Shown: one piece after another, positions 1-7,840 of the stretch | Layout of the letters: each line of letters opens with the position of its first letter | How positions within the stretch are numbered: position 1 is the stretch's first letter | NCBI RefSeq assembly: GCF_902825225.1 | Contig: NZ_CADEAK010000002.1 | Coordinates: 1-64,000, forward strand | From: Bartonella vinsonii subsp. berkhoffii ATCC 51672 | GTDB lineage: Bacteria > Pseudomonadota > Alphaproteobacteria > Rhizobiales > Rhizobiaceae | Direction of reading: 5' to 3' | Length of the DNA: 64,000 nt | The notes under the pieces: model-generated | What the model was told of the DNA's origin: nothing | The model's input: the letters and a program-made list of their open reading frames with translations, nothing else | Databases searched by the model: none | Program-made: the position numbers and the translations under genes

Positions 1-270
1 CCCAACACATCCGCCACCCCCAACACATCCGCCACACCCAACACATCCGCCACACCCAACGCATCCGCCACACCCAGCACATCCGCCACACCCAGCACAT
101 CCACCGCACCCAGCACATCCGCCACCCCCAACACATCCGCCACACCCAACGCATCCGCCACACCCAACGCATCCGCCACACCCAGCACATCCGCCACACC
201 CAGCACATCCACCGCACCCAGCACATCCGCCACCCCCAACACATCCGACGCATCCTCTTCATCCACTCCA
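1..270 (+). repeat. 18-bp in-frame minisatellite upstream of and fused to purK
   Basis: Fourteen 18-bp units (consensus CCCAACACATCCGCCACA) plus one diverged unit run from the window edge to base 270. In the purK frame each unit reads P-N/S-T/A-S-A-T, and there is no stop and no ATG, GTG or TTG in that frame. There is a second level of repetition: units 5-8 (73-144) recur as units 11-14 (181-252), a 108-bp offset. The array therefore grew by block duplication as well as single-unit slippage. It probably continues left of the window. Confidence 0.95.
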
Positions 271-1386
271 TTGTCTCCGAAAAGCGTCATTGGCATCATA
301 GGTGGAGGACAATTAGCCCGTATGTTAGCTATAGCAGCAGCAGAATTAGGATTTCGAACGGTTGTTTTTTGTCCTGAAGCGAATTGCCCAGCAGCACAAA
401 CAGCGAATGAGCATATTGTTGCACCCTATGATGATACTTCGGCATTAGATCATTTTATTTCTCTGTGTGATGTTGTGACCTATGAGTTTGAAAATCTTTC
501 ACTGCAAACGGTTCAGTACGTAGAGAACGCCAAAAATGTTTATCCCTCTTCCAAGGCGTTGGAGATTACGCAAGATCGGCTTTTTGAGAAGCAATTTTTG
601 CATGAAAAAAACATCCGCACAGCATCGTGGTATGCTGTAGACGACTCTGCTTCTCTGCAATCAGGACTTTCCGCATTAAAGGGGCGTGGTCTTTTAAAGA
701 CGCGCCATTTTGGCTACGATGGAAAAAACCAGATAATGCTGGACCATCCAGATGAAAAAATCCTTGATAAGAGCTTAAAGGCTTTTAAAGAACACCCCTC
801 GATTTTAGAAGAAATTGTCCCTTTTTTATCGGAAATTTCGGTTATTTCAGCACGCACGAAACAAGGAGAACATATTTTTTATGATTGTCCTGAAAATCAG
901 CACAAAAACGGCATTCTTCATAAATCCTTTGTTCCATCGCGGATTCCGCTTAACGTACAAAATACTGCGCAAGAAATAAGCGTCACAGTAATGGATACGT
1001 TGGATTATGTAGGCGTTCTTTGTATTGAGTTTTTTGTCCTGATAGATGGGGAACTTTTAGTGAATGAATTGGCGCCTCGTGTTCATAACTCTGGTCATTG
1101 GACACAAAAGGCGTGTGTAACATCACAGTTTGAACAGCATATCCGTGCTATTTGTGGACTTCCGCTAGGCAGCACCTACCGCCATAGTGATTGTCAAATG
1201 ACGAATCTTCTTGGCAACAATCTGCATGAGATCAAATATTTTCTTAAGCAAGAACGCACATCGCTCCATTTATATGGCAAAAGCTCTGTTCAACCGCTTC
1301 GGAAAATGGGGCATGTTATCCAACTCACGGGACCAGCCAGCAAAACTTGTGAAATCAATAGCCAAATCGTGATACATGATACATGA
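1..1386 (+). CDS. purK: 5-(carboxyamino)imidazole ribonucleotide synthase, 5' end outside window
   Basis: PurK carboxylates aminoimidazole ribonucleotide at the expense of ATP in cytosolic purine synthesis, making the substrate of PurE. The ATP-grasp enzyme begins at about base 277 with the nucleotide-fold motif IGIIGGGQLARM and carries YEFENL, the glycine-rich LKTRHFGYDGKNQ loop, EEIVPF and the metal-site segment NELAPRVHNSGHWT. The core is about 370 residues, normal for the family. The only start codon next to the core is TTG at 271, with C-rich sequence and no Shine-Dalgarno before it. The frame is open back to base 1 through the PNTSAT repeat, so translation probably enters from upstream, giving at least 90 extra low-complexity residues. 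PurE normally lies just upstream; a PurE-linker-PurK fusion is possible but cannot be seen here. The stop lies inside a heptamer repeat. Confidence 0.93.
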   Translation, partial: PNTSATPNTSATPNTSATPNASATPSTSATPSTSTAPSTSATPNTSATPNASATPNASATPSTSATPSTSTAPSTSATPNTSDASSSSTPLSPKSVIGIIGGGQLARMLAIAAAELGFRTVVFCPEANCPAAQTANEHIVAPYDDTSALDHFISLCDVVTYEFENLSLQTVQYVENAKNVYPSSKALEITQDRLFEKQFLHEKNIRTASWYAVDDSASLQSGLSALKGRGLLKTRHFGYDGKNQIMLDHPDEKILDKSLKAFKEHPSILEEIVPFLSEISVISARTKQGEHIFYDCPENQHKNGILHKSFVPSRIPLNVQNTAQEISVTVMDTLDYVGVLCIEFFVLIDGELLVNELAPRVHNSGHWTQKACVTSQFEQHIRAICGLPLGSTYRHSDCQMTNLLGNNLHEIKYFLKQERTSLHLYGKSSVQPLRKMGHVIQLTGPASKTCEINSQIVIHDT

Positions 1387-1450
1387 TACATGATACATGA
1401 TACATGATACATGATACATGATACATGATACATGATACATGATACATGAT
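1371..1450 (+). repeat. Heptanucleotide repeat (GATACAT)n over the purK stop codon
   Basis: About 11.4 perfect copies of GATACAT cover the last four sense codons and the stop of purK. Because 7 is not a multiple of 3, every forward frame meets TGA within three units, so gain or loss of units cannot remove the PurK stop. It is a likely length-variable typing locus. Confidence 0.95.
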
Positions 1451-1464
1451 AGGAATATCGCACT

Positions 1465-1490
1465 AAAAGACTTCTGTATAGAAGTCTTTT
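1465..1490 (+). terminator. Rho-independent terminator after purK
   Basis: A perfect 10-bp inverted repeat, AAAAGACTTC / GAAGTCTTTT, with a 6-base loop and A- and T-rich flanks. It can work in both directions. Confidence 0.85.
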
Positions 1491-3062
1491 CTCCTTAAAG
1501 GACCGGAGCTATATCGCTTTCTTAAGCTTAAGCAATGAAAATGCACAAATACCTTTTCTGCACAACGACTCTTTGTCTCGTACAGGAAAACCAGCTCTTC
1601 CCTCTTTTTTATTCCTTTAGGGTATCTCCCATGCCAATGGGTAAATGCCCCCTATATTGCCTCTAGCACCACTTTCTCATGATCTAGCCTTATTCCTAGA
1701 GCATAATCTGTTTATCATTTCATGCAAAGAGAGGCACTCCACTTCCCACACACTTTGTCTTCTTCCCCAAAAATAAGATTCATGCCACACTTTCCACAGT
1801 TTTAACAAAGCTTTTTCCAGAACCAAGACCGCCCCAAATCCTCTTAGATTTGAACATCATGTTGAACATTACAGGGCTTGAAACATCACGGGTTTCATGT
1901 CCTTCCCACATAGTTTCAAAAACATAACATGAGAACCAATATCATTGCCTTCACGACCATCATTTAATGAAAAAGCACCCAAGAAAGCAACAACACATCA
2001 AGTTTGACACTCTAATTCTCGTGTTTATCATGGACTTGAAATCTTCTACAAGGCGGTGAGGAAAAGGAACTCAAAGCAGCCATATTGAAAAGCGAAGAGG
2101 CATTCTTGAAAGCTTTGCAAAATCCGCATCAACAGATAATTGACATCCCCTCCCAATGATTTTCCAAATCACCCACAACCACTCCAAAAGATATTTTCAA
2201 AAACCATCCCCCCCCCCCCACGAAGGAAAACCAACATATCATTCCCGCAAAGCAACACAATGTCTGGTTTATCAATTCTCAAAAAAATACCAAACAATGC
2301 TGTGTCCCCTCTTTAGCAAAGGATTAGACAAAGCTGTAAGAGCAAAAATGAGGCTCTTGATCACTGAACAGCTACACAACTTGGTCTGTCGAGCATTTTC
2401 TAAAGCAAACGGAAAAACAGCCCCTGGTCTCAATTGCTCTGAGGAAAGCGGCATTCCATGCATTGAGCACGCCCAATAATGAACAGTGCCCCCAAAATGC
2501 ATGGACAATTTTTCACCCACCTACCCACTTAAGTGTCATCTTAGTTCCAGCATCAATAAAACCTATAGTTAGTGTAAAACACATAGCCAGAGAATCTTTA
2601 TCACATTTGTTCCTCTCATTTTCCCTTTCGTTTAACGTGCCAAAACAATACATAAGAGCAATACACACTTGACAAAGAGAAGCGTTTTTGTTATAAGCTC
2701 CGTAGATTTTTTGCAATTTTCACTTATTTGTTGTGCGCATAAAGTGTATGAAGACGTACTTTTAGAGGTGCGTTTTTCTTTTGGTTGCTGCAGTAGAAAA
2801 GTGAAGAATGTTATAGTGCAGTTACAAGAATACAATACAGCTGAGAAGCTGATGTCGTGTTGCCAAGAAGGTAATGTGTCATATTGCCAGAAGGCTAATG
2901 TCATATTGAATGACAATACGATGTTAAGATTCTTATGTTAGAGATTATTTGGGAGAGCTTGCTCATAAAGTGTTTCCAAATAAGGTAGTTGGAACAGTGA
3001 TTTTTACATTATGACATTCATGTGTTTATGACATTTATATGTAGAGAGAGACGGTGAGTATA
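1491..3062. other. Gene-poor intergenic region
   Basis: About 1.6 kb without a convincing gene. The open frames are short, overlap on both strands and match nothing I recognise; a C10 run lies near 2211. The last 120 bases should hold the rpmJ promoter, and AGAGAGACGGTGAG precedes the rpmJ ATG as ribosome binding site. The rest is probably decayed sequence. Confidence 0.6.
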
Positions 3063-3188
3063 ATGAAAATTAAGAATTCGCTTAAAGCATTGAAGGAGCG
3101 CCACCGTAACAATCGTTTGGTGCGTCGTAAAGGTCGTGTTTATATTCTCAATAAGACGAATCCTCGTTTTAGAGCACGTCAAGGTTAA
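3063..3188 (+). CDS. rpmJ: 50S ribosomal protein L36
   Basis: A 41-residue, very basic protein, [20 protein letters not shown]..., ending NPRFRARQG. It matches the zinc-free (type-2, YkgO-like) L36 found in Rhizobiales: the four zinc-binding cysteines/histidines of type-1 L36 are absent. It is the smallest large-subunit protein and binds 23S rRNA. It is preceded by AGAGAGACGGTGAG and followed by hairpins at 3215-3231 and 3339-3364. The overlapping long open frame starting at 3136 is not translated this far upstream. Confidence 0.93.
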   Translation: MKIKNSLKALKERHRNNRLVRRKGRVYILNKTNPRFRARQG

Positions 3189-3321
3189 AAATTTTAGGTC
3201 TAAGGCTTTTTTTTGCCTGCTTTTTGCAGGCATGAAGGTTGTTTGTCTCAGGAAGTGTTTTTTGAGCATTTATTTTTGGATTACATATCCAATGTTTGGT
3301 ATTTTTAGAGAAACTTCCTTT

Positions 3322-4107
3322 ATGGATTGTCTTTTTTTAAAAGCTCTACGATTGCGGAGCTTTTGTTTTTTCCAGCGTCGTTTTTTATTTTCTTTTGGGT
3401 TACTGTTCTCTTTTTTCAGCAATTTTTGTTTTCTTTCTGTTGGGGTTGGACAAAGCCCTCCTTCTCTTCCTGAAGATCATCCCTCTCCACAATTGCTTTT
3501 GCCGCTCGATGAATTAATCCCCAGCCAACCTCCATCAGCCCCAGCAAATTCTGATTCGTCTGCAACCATTCTTGAGGAATTTGACTTCAATACCACTCCC
3601 CAAAGCAACAGAGCGAAGCAACGTAAAGAGGCGGAAATTTTACGTTTATTGAAAGAATTGAAATTTTGTGCAAATGTTCATGAAGCAAAAAAGATAAGCC
3701 AACAACTTCAACATTTATGGACACAATCGGGCAGTGAGACGATTGATCTTTTGATGTCATGGGCTGAAAATGCGATCAATACGGACAATTATGGTCTTGC
3801 TCTTGATTACATTGATAATGCCCTTGTGCTTGAACCTCACTATGCTGAAGCTTGGATAAGACGTGCATGGATACACATTCAATTGAGTGATTTTAAACTT
3901 GCCATGCTCGACCTTCATCATGCTCTCACGCTTGAGCCCCGCAATTATCTTGCCTTTTTTGAACTTGGAGTGACTATGGAAGCAACACAACGTCCACAAC
4001 TTGCTCTTAAAGCGTATAAACAAGCACTTGAATATTATCCACAAATGCAAAAGCTTCAAAAGCGTGTTGAAGATCTGTTAGAGAAACTATCGCCACAAGC
4101 CCTTTAA
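3322..4107 (+). CDS. Exported tetratricopeptide-repeat protein
   Basis: A secreted or periplasmic TPR protein of unknown partner. A signal-like N terminus (basic residues, then a Phe/Leu-rich stretch ending near SVGVGQS) is followed by a Pro/Ser-rich linker (PSLPEDHPSPQ). The C-terminal third holds about three TPRs, recognisable from YGLALDYIDNALVLEPHYAEAW, FKLAMLDLHHALTLEPRNYLAF and PQLALKAYKQALEYYP. TPRs form helical hairpin scaffolds for protein binding. The start is uncertain: ATG 3232, ATG 3292, ATG 3322 or TTG 3352 all keep a hydrophobic N terminus; 3322 has a weak AGAGAAA eight bases upstream. A TPR gene behind rpmJ is usual in Rhizobiales, as far as I recall. A decayed copy of its 3' half follows. 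Confidence 0.8.
   Translation: MDCLFLKALRLRSFCFFQRRFLFSFGLLFSFFSNFCFLSVGVGQSPPSLPEDHPSPQLLLPLDELIPSQPPSAPANSDSSATILEEFDFNTTPQSNRAKQRKEAEILRLLKELKFCANVHEAKKISQQLQHLWTQSGSETIDLLMSWAENAINTDNYGLALDYIDNALVLEPHYAEAWIRRAWIHIQLSDFKLAMLDLHHALTLEPRNYLAFFELGVTMEATQRPQLALKAYKQALEYYPQMQKLQKRVEDLLEKLSPQAL
3339..3364 (+). terminator. Probable rpmJ terminator
   Basis: Inverted repeat AAAAGCTC / GAGCTTTT (8-bp stem, 10-base loop) followed by TGTTTTTT. It fits the end of the rpmJ transcript. It also overlaps the first codons of the next gene if that gene starts at 3322, which is why a later start (TTG 3352) must be considered. A smaller GCCTGC/GCAGGC hairpin lies at 3215-3231 without a T run. Confidence 0.65.
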
Positions 4108-4117
4108 ACGTACTATA

Positions 4118-4330
4118 CGCGACCTTCACCATGCTCTCACGCTTGAGCCCCACAATGATCTTGCCTTTTTTGAACTTGGAGTGACCATGGAAGCAACTAA
4201 ACCGCCATAACTTGCTCTTAAAATATTGATCATGCCCTTGCATTTCCCTCCACCCATGCAAAGTCTAAGGACAATGCACATAGCTTCACATAGCACAGCG
4301 TTAAACTTAGCAACCATGCTCTCGAACATG
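4118..4330 (+). pseudogene. Decayed partial copy of the TPR gene
   Basis: Bases 4121-4225 repeat about 3907-4012 of the upstream TPR gene almost word for word (CACGCTTGAGCCCC, TTGCCTTTTTTGAACTTGG, ATGGAAGCAAC), and the match fades beyond that. Indels and stops break the frame. A tandem duplication of the 3' end of the gene is the simplest explanation. Confidence 0.8.
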
Positions 4331-4464
4331 AGACTATACGCACCAGCAGCTCTTTAAAAATTGAGAAATACCCGTAGAGATTGCAGCAAAGATCATTCCT
4401 CAAAATAATATAAAAATGAGAGCTTCCATTTTATCTCTAGCTGAAAATCACAAACTGCTTTATA

Positions 4465-4640
4465 GTGAGGGCGGGTGTTCTGCGCTTCTCGACAGGAAAT
4501 AACGTATTCCTGAGACCTTAGTGATCTCCAAGGGAGCTGTCCCTGATAAAGCCCGTGGGCTTTATCATATGGCGCCCACCTATTAATTTAGGTTCCCGGG
4601 ATCAACTTTTTCCATCGGCTGTTGTGGATCACCCTTTTTG
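4465..4640 (+). ncRNA. ssrS: 6S RNA, approximate bounds
   Basis: 6S RNA imitates an open promoter and sequesters the housekeeping RNA polymerase holoenzyme. The sequence has the look of alphaproteobacterial 6S: GGCGGGTGTTCTGCGCTTCT, CGACAGG, then GAGACCTTAGTG and GGGAGCTGTCCC, with a strong internal hairpin GATAAAGCCC/GGGCTTTATC. Its position just upstream of the 5-formyl-THF cyclo-ligase gene is the conserved place for ssrS in proteobacteria. Ends are estimated; a covariance-model search would fix them. Confidence 0.7.
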
Positions 4641-4759
4641 CGGTGTAATGAAGCAAATTGCACTAACATTTTTCAAGAAATGATATTTTTCAAAAAATTT
4701 GTGAGAAACTTTAAAAATTGAGGGGACTTTTATTTTGTTGCAACAACAACACACGACAC

Positions 4760-4935
4760 GAGGGGGAAATGAGGGATTGACGCAACAGAAATGTACAAAA
4801 GACCGTCTCCTTCACCGGCTCGTGCACAACTGCGCAAAATTGGCTTATGGCAAGGTACTACTCTCTTGTCATAAGAGCGCACTGTCTTTTGGTACCATAC
4901 CTGTTCACATTTGTAACAAGAGACACACTTGCAGC
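4760..4935 (+). pseudogene. Decayed copy of the 5' end of the cyclo-ligase gene
   Basis: The segment parallels 4950-5110: CTTCACCGG, CACAACTGCGCAAAATTGG, then weaker similarity through the equivalents of codons 20-45. It contains stops and cannot encode the enzyme. It separates 6S RNA from the intact gene, so the two are further apart than usual. Confidence 0.75.
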
Positions 4936-4952
4936 AACACATCCAATGATGA

Positions 4953-5573
4953 ATGAAGAATGGGATTGAGAAGACAATGGGCACAAAAAGCCTTGCTTCA
5001 CCGGATCGCACACAGCTTCGCAAAATTGGCTTATCGAATCGTGATGCCCTTGTTGCACAGACGCGCGCTGTTTTTTCACAGCGCGCCTGTTCCCATGTCA
5101 TTCAATATTTTGAAGCAAAGGGGGAAGATTTTTCGCGCATGATTTTCGCGGGCTATTGGCCGATTAAATCGGAAATTGATCCCCGTCCTTTATTGGATGC
5201 CATAGCGTTCCACGGTGGACGTTTAGCCTTACCGGTCGTGCTTGATTCCACCACCATGGTTTTTCGTGTCTTTTCACAAAGCACAGTTTTAGAACCGATG
5301 CGCTTTGGCACCTTTGGTCCTAGTGCAGACAATGCCGTTGTTGTACCAAATGTTATTCTTGTTCCGCTTTCCGCGTTTGACAAACACTGTCACCGTCTTG
5401 GCTATGGAGGGGGATATTATGATCGCGCAGTTGAAGCTCTTGAAAAACAAGGACATCAGATCACCTTATTAGGTATGGGTTTTTCGTGTCAAGAAGTTGA
5501 ATCCATTCCTCATGTACAGCATGATCTTGTTGTGCAAGGAATTTTTACAGAAAAGGGTTTCTTAAAGCGTTAA
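4953..5573 (+). CDS. ygfA: 5-formyltetrahydrofolate cyclo-ligase
   Basis: Converts 5-formyl-THF to 5,10-methenyl-THF with ATP, returning the storage form of folate to one-carbon metabolism in the cytosol. The protein shows the family landmarks: an N-terminal basic segment (RTQLRKIGLSNRDAL), YWPIKSEIDPRPLL, the folate-site region FGPS, and near the C terminus the phosphate-binding signature HRLGYGGGYYDRA. Length is 206 residues from ATG 4953 or 198 from ATG 4977; family members are usually about 190-200, so 4977 (preceded by GAGAAG) may be correct. It follows 6S RNA and is three bases from the next gene, with which it probably forms an operon. Confidence 0.93.
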   Translation: MKNGIEKTMGTKSLASPDRTQLRKIGLSNRDALVAQTRAVFSQRACSHVIQYFEAKGEDFSRMIFAGYWPIKSEIDPRPLLDAIAFHGGRLALPVVLDSTTMVFRVFSQSTVLEPMRFGTFGPSADNAVVVPNVILVPLSAFDKHCHRLGYGGGYYDRAVEALEKQGHQITLLGMGFSCQEVESIPHVQHDLVVQGIFTEKGFLKR

Positions 5574-5576
5574 AGT

Positions 5577-6413
5577 ATGATTAAAACGCCTATGCGTTTT
5601 TTATTTTTAGGTGACATTGTTGGAATGACAGGTTGTAACGCTGTTTTTGAACAGCTTCCGCAACTGATGAAGAAATGGCAACTTGATTTTGTCGTGGTAA
5701 ACGGTGAAAATGCTTCTCACGGTTTTGGTATCACGCAAGAGACTTATCAAGATCTTTTAATGGTAGGTGTTGACGTTGTAACGACGGGCAATCACGCTTT
5801 TTCGTGCAAAGAGACATTGCATTATGCGCATGAGAGCGATCGTTTTTTACGTCCCGCCAATTTTGCGCAGAAGACTCCCGGCAAGGGTTCTGGCATTTTT
5901 ACAGCCAAGAATGGTGCACGTGTACTCGTTGGGAATCTTTTGGGGAATGCTTTTATGCCGTGCAAGGCGACAGATCCCTTTGAAATGGCTGAAAAAATTG
6001 TATGTGCGTGCTCTTTGATGGAACAAGCGGATGCGATTATTTTTGACTTTCACGCAGAAACGACGAGCGAGAAACAATGTCTTGCACATTTTCTTGATGG
6101 TCGTGTGAGTGTTATTGTTGGAACGCATACGCATATTCCCACGGCTGATGCGCAAATTTTAGAAGGCGGCAGTGCGTATTTAACAGATGCAGGGATGTGT
6201 GGAGATTATAATTCGTCTCTTGGCATGGATAAGGAAGAACCTTTGCATCGTTTTCTTTATAAGAAGAAGCAAGGGCGTTATGAACCAGCCAAAGGACCAG
6301 CGACACTTTGCGGTTTAGCGGTTGAAATTTCAGACCGCACAGGATTAGCGGAAAAGGTTTCGGCTGTACGGATTGGTCCTCATTTAAAGCCTGAGAGTCC
6401 AGATTTTTGGTAA
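5577..6413 (+). CDS. YmdB/TIGR00282-type metallophosphoesterase
   Basis: A calcineurin-like phosphoesterase of the YmdB family; the Bacillus member hydrolyses 2',3'-cAMP and affects RNA turnover. Metal-site motifs are present in order: FLGDIVG near residue 10, VVNGENASHGFG near 43, TTGNHAFSCKE near 69, DFHAETTSEK near 156 and VGTHTHIPTADA near 183. At 278 residues it is the normal size. The start follows the upstream stop by three bases; a second ATG at 5592 (MRFLF) would remove five residues. The substrate in Bartonella is not known. Confidence 0.9.
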   Translation: MIKTPMRFLFLGDIVGMTGCNAVFEQLPQLMKKWQLDFVVVNGENASHGFGITQETYQDLLMVGVDVVTTGNHAFSCKETLHYAHESDRFLRPANFAQKTPGKGSGIFTAKNGARVLVGNLLGNAFMPCKATDPFEMAEKIVCACSLMEQADAIIFDFHAETTSEKQCLAHFLDGRVSVIVGTHTHIPTADAQILEGGSAYLTDAGMCGDYNSSLGMDKEEPLHRFLYKKKQGRYEPAKGPATLCGLAVEISDRTGLAEKVSAVRIGPHLKPESPDFW

Positions 6414-6817
6414 CATCTTTTATGCACTTATGGGGTACTGCTTTTGAAAAGCGGCTTTTTCAAGCCGCGCCAAAAAACTTGCCTTACCCAAATATTTGCC
6501 TCACAGCAATGAAACGGATGCGCGCGCAGTGGTGCCAATCTTGGCACCAGCAATAAATCACCACCAACAGCAAACCACCCACCGGCAACAAATATCCGCC
6601 GACAGCAAACAACCCCGCCCACAAAACAGACAATATGTCATAGAAACTCTCATGAATGATGAAATTTTTATGATTTTTAAAATGAAGAGAAGGAGGCTAT
6701 ATTGGGATATTTCTTGCGGGGAAACATAACAACTCCCTCTCTAAAGAGTTTCAATACATAACAATTGACGATTGTGCAAGAGAATTTTTAAAATTTTTTA
6801 GTGTTCTGAGAAATGAA
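6414..6817. other. Intergenic region downstream of the phosphoesterase
   Basis: No convincing gene. A GAAAAGCGGCTTTTTC palindrome at about 6443-6459 could terminate the ygfA-ymdB transcript. CTTGGCACCA and TGGTGCCAA form another inverted repeat near 6530-6546. Confidence 0.5.
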
Positions 6818-7135
6818 TCACAAAATTGCCTTTTGTTTTTGAGGTTTAAGCTCTCTAAAATTTTCCAGGAGCAGATATTCCTTTTTGCTAGAGATTGTTT
6901 CATCACCATAGTATGAGGCATTTTCTTTTGTTGAGATATCGGTATAAAAAAAGAAAATGGGAACATCGAGGATATCGGCAACTTCTTGCAAGCGTCCAGC
7001 GCCTATACGATTCTGTCCTCTTTCGTATTTTTGGAGATGCCCTAATTGTTTTTGAGACATTCCCAACTTTTCTCTTCTGAAATGAATTTTTCTACCAATA
7101 GAAATGTCATGGCAATGCGGTTTATTGGATTTCAC
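6818..7135 (-). CDS. XRE-family regulator with a damaged helix-turn-helix
   Basis: A short helix-turn-helix protein of the Bartonella phage/Trp type: ISIGRKIHFRREKLGMSQ opens the HTH domain, and KYERGQNRIGAGRLQEVADIL closes it. Between them only KQLGHLQ is left, where relatives of this type have roughly LG-(E)-xLGxTFQQxQ; about eight to ten residues covering the end of helix 2, the turn and the recognition helix are missing in frame. DNA binding is therefore doubtful. The start is GTG at 7135, preceded at seven bases by a strong GGGGGGAG that forms the 3' arm of a hairpin. The 105-residue ORF also ends a little early; similarity seems to run on in another frame (LRTLKNF). Probably a degenerating member of the brt-trp family. 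Confidence 0.75.
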   Translation of the reverse strand: MKSNKPHCHDISIGRKIHFRREKLGMSQKQLGHLQKYERGQNRIGAGRLQEVADILDVPIFFFYTDISTKENASYYGDETISSKKEYLLLENFRELKPQKQKAIL

Positions 7136-7258
7136 TGGTTAACTCCCCCCACCGGTTGCGAGCGCCTTCGCATTGGTATTCCGGGAGTTTGAAAGCACTG
7201 AGTTTGGATCAGCCTTTTGCTTTTAGTGTTCATCACACCTGGACATAGCAAAAACTCC
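7051..7258 (-). repeat. Direct repeat, copy 1: XRE 5' end plus leader
   Basis: About 208 bp, almost identical to 7408-7615 (offset 357). It covers the first codons of the XRE gene, its leader hairpin and about 70 bp further upstream. In this copy TTCCGGGAGTTT at 7179-7190 is also complementary to AAACTCCCGGAA at 7252-7263. Confidence 0.93.
7141..7189 (-). promoter_or_regulatory. Leader hairpin that sequesters the XRE ribosome binding site (Brt-like)
   Basis: On the minus strand AACTCCC pairs with GGGAGTT; inside are TGCGA/TCGCA and CCGG/CCGG. The 3' arm contains the GGGGGGAG that serves the GTG start at 7135, so folding would hide the ribosome binding site. In B. henselae a genus-specific family of small RNAs (Brt) lies directly upstream of XRE genes and ends in such a stem; this matches in position and design. 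The RNA would extend upstream to about 7260 or beyond; its 5' end is not visible. Confidence 0.65.
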
Positions 7259-7407
7259 CGGAATCCCGAGACACCTACAGAGTAGGCACATTTTCATGCT
7301 CGGACTTTCGGGCTTTTAATCCCCTATTGATCGTTGCGTAGACGACCAAAATCACAAGGCTTATTCATAAGGCAATTTCAGGAGATTGGCAATAAAAATG
7401 AAAATAT

Positions 7408-7615
7408 TTGAGACATTCCCAACATTTCTCTTCTGAAACGAATTTTTCTACCAATAGAAATGTCATGGCAATGCGGTTTATTGGATTTCACTGGTTAACT
7501 CCCCCCACCGGTTGCGAGCGCCTTCGCATTGGTATTCCGGGAGTTTGAAAGCACTGAGTTTGGATCAGCCTTTTGCTTTTAGTGTTCATCACACTTGGAC
7601 AGAGCAAAAGCTCCC
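7408..7615 (-). repeat. Direct repeat, copy 2: truncated XRE start plus leader
   Basis: Second copy of the leader (hairpin at about 7498-7546). Reading minus-strand from GTG near 7492 the XRE start continues only to RFRREMLGMSQ before the frame leaves the homology and stops. The break falls at the HTH turn, the same place as the deletion in the downstream gene. Confidence 0.9.
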
Positions 7616-7840
7616 AAAATCCAATGGGAACTTACCTTTCAAACCCTCTCACTCTCCAAAATCACCAGCCCCACCTTTCTTGAAAGGACCAACAAAGCGT
7701 GGTTCTTAAAGAGTCAAGCTCCCCCCCCCCAAAGAGGCGTCCCCCAAAGAGAGCCCAGAGGAGCCCCCAAAATCCCCCAAACCGCCTCATCAAACAGCAG
7801 AAAAATCCCCCGAAGAGAGTCCCCTCCCCCCGAAGGGGGG
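7616..7840. other. C-rich intergenic region beyond murA
   Basis: Pyrimidine/C-rich plus strand with repeated CCCCCAAAGAG and CCCCCGAAG words; the open frame through it is compositional. A CCCCCC-GAA-GGGGGG hairpin at 7826-7840 lies right after the murA stop and may stop transcription, though it lacks a T run. Confidence 0.5.

Noticed and set aside
1-270. CRISPR-like array
   Set aside because: The units are contiguous 18-bp repeats without spacers.
2156-2941. Several overlapping 70-100-codon frames on both strands
   Set aside because: No shared motif, no ribosome binding site, mutually overlapping; ordinary noise in AT-rich decayed DNA.
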